Assembly: GCF_027580225.2 (NCBI RefSeq)
Contig: NC_073354.2
Span: forward strand, 30,462,001 to 30,526,000
Source: Misgurnus anguillicaudatus
Taxonomy: Eukaryota > Chordata > Actinopteri > Cypriniformes > Cobitidae
Length of the DNA: 64,000 nucleotides
Direction of reading: 5' to 3'
In this document: one piece after another, positions 56,613 to 64,000 of the stretch
Layout: each line of letters begins with the position of its first letter
Numbering within the stretch: the stretch's first letter is position 1
Position numbers and translations under genes: made by a program
Notes under the pieces: generated by a model
What the model saw: the letters and a program-made list of their open reading frames with translations, nothing else
The model's database searches: none
Told to the model about the DNA's origin: nothing

Positions 56613-56766
56613 TAGCTGCCAGTAACTTACTGTAGATTTTACATTTATGTTATTTACTGGCAACATTTTGTTCAAAGTTAAATGAACATGAAACATTTTT
56701 TGACTTTATCTTCTACAGTAAGTTACTGGCAACCAGCTGCAAAATTACAGCAAATTTTTTAGAGTG
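56613..56766. repeat. GGTTGCCAGTAAC palindrome family, compact copy
   Basis: AGCTGCCAGTAACTTACTGTAG and CTACAGTAAGTTACTGGCAACC are inverted around TTCAAAGTTAAATGAACATGAAAC. Confidence 0.65.
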
Positions 56767-57027
56767 TATTATTGCATCCTTCATATCTCCGAAGAGTCTT
56801 AAAGTTTTGTCAGATTTATAAAAGACAGATCAGCTGTTCCGCTACTTTCAGAAAAAAAAAACAAAAAAAAAAAACAAAGAGCTAACAACGGGTGGACCGA
56901 GTCACGAGCAGGCAACACTCACAAAACATTAACCCACTATCTCTGTATAATTTGTCTGTGTCATTTACATAATCCCGTATGCATTTTCCGTGTATTTTCC
57001 GTATTGTTCTTGTGAAAAGGGCTCTGT

Positions 57028-57142
57028 AATGTTTTCCTCACAAAACTTAATTTTTTCTCGACTGAACAAAGAAAGACATCTGGGATGACATGGGAGTGAG
57101 TAAATTATGTGCATTTTTTTTATGAAAGTGGAAAATTCCTTA
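57028..57142. repeat. Right-arm fragment of foldback element B
   Basis: CTCGACTGAACAAAGAAAGACATC, GATGACATGGGAGTGAGTAAATTATG and GGAAAATTCCTTAA match the last 115 bp of the element at 8175-9085. Confidence 0.6.
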
Positions 57143-58182
57143 ACACATTGGCCAGAATAACACATAATACTACAATACAGTTGTTACCCTGACTTTTCAG
57201 GAATTGCTCATGTGTAAACTCCCACAAGGTAAAAAATTACAGACCGATGACTAAAATCTCCAGAGACAAACTGTGGTTCAATATTATGGGAGAATCTTGC
57301 TCTCTCACTATCTAAATCCATAAAGGATATCCTTTCTGATCTCACATTGCTGACTGGATTCCAGTTGGCTCTTTTCTTGTCTCTGAATTCAGATGCTGGG
57401 CAGCTCAGCTGTGCCTTTTTTTCCCTGGAGGATGGCCGCTGAACGTCCCGGCTGGTATTTTGATGTGACTTGCGTGCCAAGACCAGCGACAGGCACATTT
57501 GGACCCCCGCCATATGTTTTCACATCAGCTGGGCTGATATCTCACCCACAGGCCAAAGATGACTTTGAATGATGCCATGGTGAAAATACAGTTCATGTTA
57601 TTTAATAGCTCATACACCTATAGTGTACTTTTAGATTCGGATGACCAGTTTACATTTGGCAGACACGTCTAACACACAGGAATTTATAGTAAACTCAAGG
57701 TATATATTTTATTAGTTTGTAAGTGTATTGGGATTTACGGATGCTCCACCAGCTACAATATCAAACAGATACGATGCATTTTATTGATGCATATTTTATT
57801 GTAACTGTTACCGCTGTGTATGCTACCGTTTTATAGCGACTTAACAGAACTGCATTAAAGTGATACTCCAGTCAAATATCAAATAACCCCATAATGTACT
57901 CATTCTAAGCAATATGCGATACATATGTCCATCATCTTTCAGACAAGCACATTTGGAGATTTTCGAGTAAATGTCCTTGCTCTTCCAAGCTTTATAATGA
58001 TAGGAAACAGGGATCAGGGAACAACTTCTGACTTTATACCCCCAAAAAGTGCATTAATCCTTCAAAGAGATAATCCACAAGGCTCCAATTGTTTAATAAA
58101 GGTCGGAAAATTGATGCAGTTTTGTAAGAAAAATATCTAGATTTAAACTTTATAAACTGTAATAACTATAAAGTAAAAAAGT

Positions 58183-58626
58183 TGTCCGCCAGCATTTTTT
58201 GTGATTTTCACAAGTTTCACAAAATGCCTTCCAGGAAAATTTTTTTCTAAAAATGTATAAACATAAAATATTTCAAATAAAAGAACAGACCTCCTGCTTT
58301 CAAACAAACAATAAACAAACAAACAAAATGGGATAAAAGCGTTTCATCCTATCTATATATCTTAAATAAAGGTATTTTTCTTTAAAAATATTTTTTTTTA
58401 GTAAAAAGCTGAAATAATTGCATTTTTTGTGTAGGAATTTTAAAATTTTAATAATTGTTTAGAACGATTATCAAAACATACACAGAGTTTAAAGTTAGTA
58501 AATAACGTTTTGGATTCAGGTTTTTCATAAATTGGGTAAGTGCATGGATAATCTAGTGGATAATCACAGTATTGCAGATTAACATAAAAATTCCTCAGAA
58601 ACACTTTTTTATGCAAATGTTTTCTC
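58183..58626. repeat. Truncated CTCTTTCCC-family element
   Basis: GTCCGCCAGCATTTTTTGTGATTTTCAC, CTGCTTTCAAACAAACAATAAAC and TTATGCAAATGTTTTCTCTTAA match the interior of 27691-28209 in reverse. The TTAA end with the palindrome is missing, and foldback B follows directly. Confidence 0.58.
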
Positions 58627-60032
58627 TTAAAGGATTAGTCAATTTTCTTAAAAAAAAAAAAAAATCCAGATAATTTACTCACCACCATGTCATCCAAAAT
58701 GTTAACTCTTTCACCGCCAGCATTTTTTAAAAAAGTTGCCAGCCAGCGCCAGCGTTTTTCATGATTTTCACCAAAGTTTAATGCCTTCCAGAAAATGTTC
58801 TTCTTCAGATATATAAACATATAATATACCAAATGAAAGAACAGACCCTCTGCTTTCAAACAAAAAAAACCCGTTTCATCCTACCTTGAGTAGTTCTTTT
58901 GTAATCAGCTTTTGAATATGGGTAGGTTTCTGCAAAAACACCACATTTTGAGCAAAAAGCAGAGATAATTCAATTTTTGTGACGGACTTTTCATAGAGAT
59001 CCCATTCAGAGCGATCTTTAAAACAGACACGGACATGCAGCAGCTTGTCAGAGGGCAACACTTCCGGGTTGTATAAGTTGCGGAAGTGCGCCACCTGGTG
59101 GATAAAAGCGGTATTGCGAAAAGACGGAAAATCTCGTCATTGGCGGGGAAGCGTTTTCTCTTAATTGACGAGATATCTCGTCAATATCTCGTCAATGGCG
59201 GGGAAAGAGTTAATGTCTTTTTTTGTTCAGTCAAGAAGAAATTATGTTTTTTTAAAAAAAAATTCCAGGATTTTTCTCATTTTAATGGACTTCAATGGAC
59301 CCCAACCCGTAACAGTTTTATTGCAGTTTAAAATTGCAGTTTTAAAGGACTCTAAACGATCCCAAACGAGGCATAAGGGTCTTATCTAGCGAAACGATTG
59401 TAATTTTTGACAAGAAAAATAAAAAACATGCACTTCCAAACCACAACTTCTCGTCTATCTCCGGTCCTGTGATCCGCCAGCGCGATCTCACGCAATATGT
59501 CATCATGTCAAGAGGTCACAGATGACATATGCGAAACTACGCCCCAGTGTTTACAAGTGTGGAGAAAGAGGACCGTTCTGACGTTGTTGTATGTCGAATG
59601 ATACTAATTACTGTCTTTGTGTCAGTTCATTGTTTAAAATGGTCCGCAAATGTGCGTTTCATATATGTAACACGAGACCTTTCCACGACGTTACACAATT
59701 ACATGAGGTCGCGCTGGCTCGTCACCCAGCCGGAGGAAGACGAGAAGTTGTGGTTTAAGGGTGCATATTTTTATTTTTATTGCCAAAAATGGCAAGACCC
59801 TTATGCCTCGCTTAAGACAATTTAGAGTCCTTTAAAACTGCAATTTTAAACTGCATTAAAACTGTTAAGTGCTGGGGTCCATTAAAGTCTATTAAAATGA
59901 GAAAAATCCTGGAATGTTTTCCTCAAAAAACACAATTTCTTCTCGACTGAACAAAGAAAGAAATCAACATTTTGGATGACATGGTGGTGAGTAAACTATC
60001 TAAATTTTTTTTAAGAAAATTGACTAATCCTA
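58627..60032. mobile_element. Large foldback element B, copy 4, with nested TTAA element
   Basis: Ends TTAAAGGATTAGTCAATTTTC and GAAAATTGACTAATCC are inverted. After only about 75 bp the left arm is interrupted at AATG(TTAA) by the element at 58702-59213 and resumes with TGTCTTTTTTTGTTCAGTC. The centre carries CATCATGTCAAGAGGTCAC. Its inner sub-segment is the CCCCAACCCGTAACAG variant. Confidence 0.72.
58702..59213. mobile_element. TTAA-flanked element with 20-bp palindrome, nested
   Basis: Ends TTAACTCTTTCACCGCCAGC and GGCGGGGAAAGAGTTAA are inverted, and TTAA marks both edges. Near the right end is the perfect palindrome TTGACGAGATATCTCGTCAA (59165-59184), followed by a repeat of ATCTCGTCAATGGCGGGG. 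It interrupts foldback B, so the junctions with host sequence define the insertion. Confidence 0.75.
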
Positions 60033-60722
60033 TAATTGACGAGATAATTCGTCATAACAAAAATAACCTTTATTAACCCATTGGAGCCATGTGGATTACT
60101 TGTAGCGTGAAGGATGGATTCACTTTTTTGGGCTTCAAAGACAGAAGTTGTTCCCTGATCCAGGGTCATTTTGATATTTGGCTGGAGTATTGCCTTAACC
60201 CTTCCTCTGTGGCTTCTTCCATCAAACACTTCTCTATTGAGATCATAAAGGTCTAAGCTTGCATAGCATTGCTGTCTCACCTTCTGGCATAATGGAGCAC
60301 ACTGTGGACTTCATAGTACACAATCACCAATAGATCAGTGTCAATAAGCCAAATCCTTTTAAATCTCCCAGCGATCGCACAGTCCCACCTCTGAGCATTC
60401 AACTACTTCTTCATAAACATTTAAGCCGTCAGCAGAGACTAAGAAAGCCGAATACCTTCTCTAATATTGACATATAGCTATTGTCGCAGCCACAGTGACA
60501 AAGAAATGTTCCTTTGATCTTTCAGACAGCTACTCTACAGCATTCATACGTGTCCTTACTATAGTGTCAGACTTACTTTATTTAAATCTAAGGAGTTAAC
60601 AAAGATGAAAAAATTAAAAGAATATATCATGAAAATATATATTATTATTATATTAACAATAACTATATTATATAATAAATAATGTTTGCTTACATTTAAA
60701 TCCAGCGTGTTTGTGGTACTTA

Positions 60723-60827
<105 letters not shown>

Positions 60828-61351
60828 TTATTTAATGTTTTTGAATGTTATCATACATCAGCAGATCTTCATTTGATCGTATATTCAGTGGTTATGGAAA
60901 TTCATGAAGAGTGAATGCATGCTGACAGATTCGGATTAGATTCGGACCCCTGTGAAGGCCGGCCAGCTGTTTCAAGCCCAGGAAAGGGCCGAATATCTAG
61001 TCTCTCCACAAAGATGCTAATGTACTAAAGCGTGAGATAAAGACCCTGGGTTTGGCCATCAGAGGCCGTTTCCCACACCAATGAACATTTGAGATAAGCA
61101 GGCGAATTAGCCAAGATCTCCCGTGCATCCCAAACCGAGGGGGAAGTTAAGATATGCTGATTATCATTCTCATGACAGATTTAAGGGGGCATATACCTAC
61201 AAATCCCATAATCCACGTGGGTCTTATTGTAAAATCAGACCTTTGTCCTGATTAGTGTTATCAGGACCCACAGAGGTCACTCCCAAAGCAGATTAAATTA
61301 GATACTTACATTTAACAGTACGTTGTTTTTATGCAGCTGCAGTTGCTCACC

Positions 61352-61918
61352 ATATTTCAGTCAGGATCACTTAAGAATACCAAAATTATATAATATATTT
61401 ATATATTATAACAATATCTGAATTTGGCCAAAGGCTGAGGAATCAAGGGGCTCGGTTGTCATACTGCACCTTTAAGATGCATCCTTTGCATGTATCCCCC
61501 AGCCAATCATAACCAACATTTTAGTATGCTACACGTGAAAATAATTAAAAGGGGTGCAATGGTTGTGAAACTGAGATATTGGAGGTGAAGGGGAGGTGGT
61601 GGGTAAAATTGTCTGTGCGACAGAGTAGCTACAGAGCGTCTGATTAACTGCTTAAATACTGTTGATTAAAGCAGGTGAGAGTGATTAAGCAGCTGAGCGT
61701 CAGCTGGAGTAGTTAGCGATCAGTGCTCTGCCTGAACTACGCTTGAATTCCATCCGGTCACTCAAGCTATATTTCAGTCAGGATCACTTAAGAATACCAA
61801 AATTATATAATATATTTATATATTATAACAATATCTGAATTTGGCCAAAGGCTGAGGAATCAAGGGGCTCGGTTGTCATACTGCACCTTTAAGATGCATC
61901 CTTTGCATGTATCCCCCA
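61352..61918. repeat. 150-bp identical direct repeat, 417-bp period
   Basis: 61352-61501 and 61769-61918 are identical, beginning ATATTTCAGTCAGGATCACT and ending CTTTGCATGTATCCCCCA, with 267 bp between them. The structure could be a recent tandem duplication or two short terminal repeats around an internal segment. The internal part has no reading frame of note. Confidence 0.9.
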
Positions 61919-62294
61919 AACACAACAACGTAGTTGAGTGCATAACTTCTAGAGACTGCTTGTCTCGGAGTACGCGGCTCCTGGCATGTTGGGTAGCATA
62001 CCTCAAAAGGGAACGCGGTTCCCTGATATTCATCAGATTGGAACAGGCAGGTTCAGAGGAGAGAAATAAAATGATGGACAGCTTAGGTTGACATTAGTTA
62101 ATCATTAATTAACAGACCACCAACACAAGATAACGCGTGCAAAATGTTTCTTACATCTTGGCATTGTTGGAGACTTTTTACGTGACATTCACTCTTCTCA
62201 ATAAGCAGCTACCGCTGCTTCTGTGGGCTCCACCCCCGACCCAAAGCCTTCACAGGCTGTCTAGTCCTTGCGCAGCAGAGCAGAGTCTCTCTTA

Positions 62295-63572
62295 GGCCAT
62301 GTTTACATTAGAGCATTTGCGTTTTAAAACGGCATTTTAAAATGAAAACGATCCTCGTTTATACTGGCATTTTTAAAAGAATCTTCATCCACACTTTACA
62401 CCACCATAAACGCATGAAACTTGACCAATCACGTAACTGGGCATGCGCATATAAGTGTAAAATAACTTATTACTCTAATAATAGCTTACCTTTGCACGTT
62501 TATGCAGCCTAGGGGTGTGCGATATTGACAAAAAGTCATACATGGGTCCTTTGCTGGCAACTATAACAGACACTATTTTTGAACCTATAAAAATGTGTTT
62601 GGGAAAGTCTTATACTGTTCTATTTCCCCCCTACAACATATTCATATGATTAATAGGTTAATTTTGATTTTATAACTAAACAGAAAGGTCTTTATGATTT
62701 AAAAAAAAGCATTCAAGTGAACAGTACTAAACATTAGCGAAGTTGAAGCAAAAATAAATTTCAGCAAATGCAAACTTTAATCAAACATAGTAAGAGGTGA
62801 AGTATTGCTTTAGCCTACCAGAAATGCTTATTGCATTAATTTTTAAAAGTGTGCGAGGTCCGTGCACGTCCTCCGCTAGCAACACACAAATAGCTAAAAA
62901 CGCAAGCGCCTAAACCAGCATTATATTAATGACGTTGAGTTTATTGTTTTTATTAATTTATATTCACAAAACTAATCAACAAAACATCGATTAAAATTAA
63001 GAGACAAATTATCTGAAACGAAATTCATTTTAAAGTAGCAAACAAAACTTACATTAAACTGGAAAATAATGTCTGACCCATTACAATTCTCCCTTCATAT
63101 TGGCCTTTGCAACGCCTATATGGCGTATAAAATTACAGTCTATCTTTAAATTTAAACAAAACATAAACACATTAAACCCAACAATACTCACACATTAATA
63201 TAAAACAGGCATTATCTATAAGGATACATGTTAAAACAATCCGATATAGCGTTTATAATAGCTGGTTGGTAGATGTTTACTATTTTTGGCAAAACCTCCG
63301 TTGCAAACCAACATTTACATCAATAAAATAATTTTTACTTTGAAAATGATGCGCTGTCACGTTAATATCAGCTGTTCGTTTACATAAGACTCCGTCTACG
63401 TTCATTTACACTTAGAGCAACGTCTGAGTTCTCAAACTAAAACAGGGTCTTCAGCGTTTGCGAACGAATCCGTTTATGAGGGTCGAAAACGGTGATGTAG
63501 TGTAGATGAAAGGCGTAAACGTAGCAAAAGTAACGCGTTTTAAAGCATAAACGCATTAATGTAAACATAGCC
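62295..63572. mobile_element. Element with TIR GGCCATGTTTACATTA, 1.28 kb
   Basis: Ends GGCCATGTTTACATTAGAGC and CGCATTAATGTAAACATAGCC are inverted and continue with GCGTTTTAAAACG and CGTTTTAAAGC. The interior is AT-rich and no transposase frame is visible, so it is probably non-autonomous or a decayed copy. Boundaries are good to a few bases. Confidence 0.68.
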
Positions 63573-64000
63573 CCAGTTGCAATCGGGGCAGGAGAAGTGG
63601 TTATCTATCCGCGTCCAGACGGCATAAACGTGCATGCGGGAAGCCGGAGCAGGCGGATCCCGCGATGGCTTACATATATGGCGAGATATAAATATAAAAT
63701 GGTCTTTGAATAAAATGAATCACTGTACATAAAATAAATGTACTTGAAGGAGCTGAGCAGCAGCACATTTAGAACAGACAAACTGTACGGAGCTGACGCG
63801 TTAATGGGCTATTTACCTACAAAACAACGTTTCCCATCATTTATCAGTGTATGTTTTGAACTGGACTGTTTGGCCATATAAACATGAACATACACACATT
63901 CGTTTTATGAGAACATAAGCAGATAAACAAACGAGAAAACATTTTCAAGCATTCATGTGTCTTAAAATAACATTTTTGACAGTTCAGAGAGAAAGAGAAA

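Noticed and set aside
57208..57513. 101-residue minus-strand open frame
   Set aside because: No recognisable domain, no splice or promoter context, and composition like random frame. Left unannotated.

Overview
The window is nuclear DNA from a teleost fish, most likely a cyprinid (carp, goldfish or zebrafish relative). The evidence is vertebrate split genes with GT-AG introns lying in AT-rich DNA packed with short palindromic DNA transposons typical of that group. I recognised no bacterial genes, retroviral genes, CRISPR arrays or intact transposase genes.

Three protein-coding genes were found, all on the minus strand. From right to left they are nkain2 (one near-terminal exon, 60724-60805), rnf217 (complete coding sequence in six exons, 40226 down to 20428) and tpd52l1 (its first two coding exons, 10906-10888 and 2685-2570, with the rest beyond the left edge). 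As I recall it, NKAIN2-RNF217-TPD52L1 is the order and common orientation on human 6q22.31, so this looks like a conserved synteny block. rnf217 encodes a 515-residue RBR-type E3 ubiquitin ligase: an acidic disordered N-terminus, RING1, IBR, RING2 with the catalytic cysteine, and a C-terminal membrane anchor. Its second intron is only 78 bp, a multiple of three, and has no stop codon. nkain2 encodes a four-pass membrane protein that binds the Na,K-ATPase beta subunit. tpd52l1 encodes a small coiled-coil adaptor of the D52 family. The three are neighbours by descent and nothing here shows them working in one pathway.

Layout: 1-2569 tpd52l1 intron 2; 2686-10887 tpd52l1 intron 1; 10907-11110 tpd52l1 promoter; 11111-20427 spacer containing the rnf217 3' UTR; 20428-40226 rnf217; 40227-40730 rnf217 promoter, with a 63-bp spaced motif module; 40731-60719 spacer, or the last intron of nkain2; 60806-64000 nkain2 intron.

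The remaining sequence is dominated by non-autonomous DNA elements. Many have clear terminal inverted repeats. Six hAT-type insertions have readable 8-bp target-site duplications (five perfect, one 7 of 8). Several elements are nested two or three deep, which allows relative dating. I found no convincing new molecular system. The most unusual items are the open 78-bp intron in rnf217, the alternative C-terminus of nkain2, a near-perfect inverted repeat at 46215-46752, a 150-bp identical direct repeat at 61352/61769, and two unassigned exon-like islands at about 53.7 and 55.3 kb.
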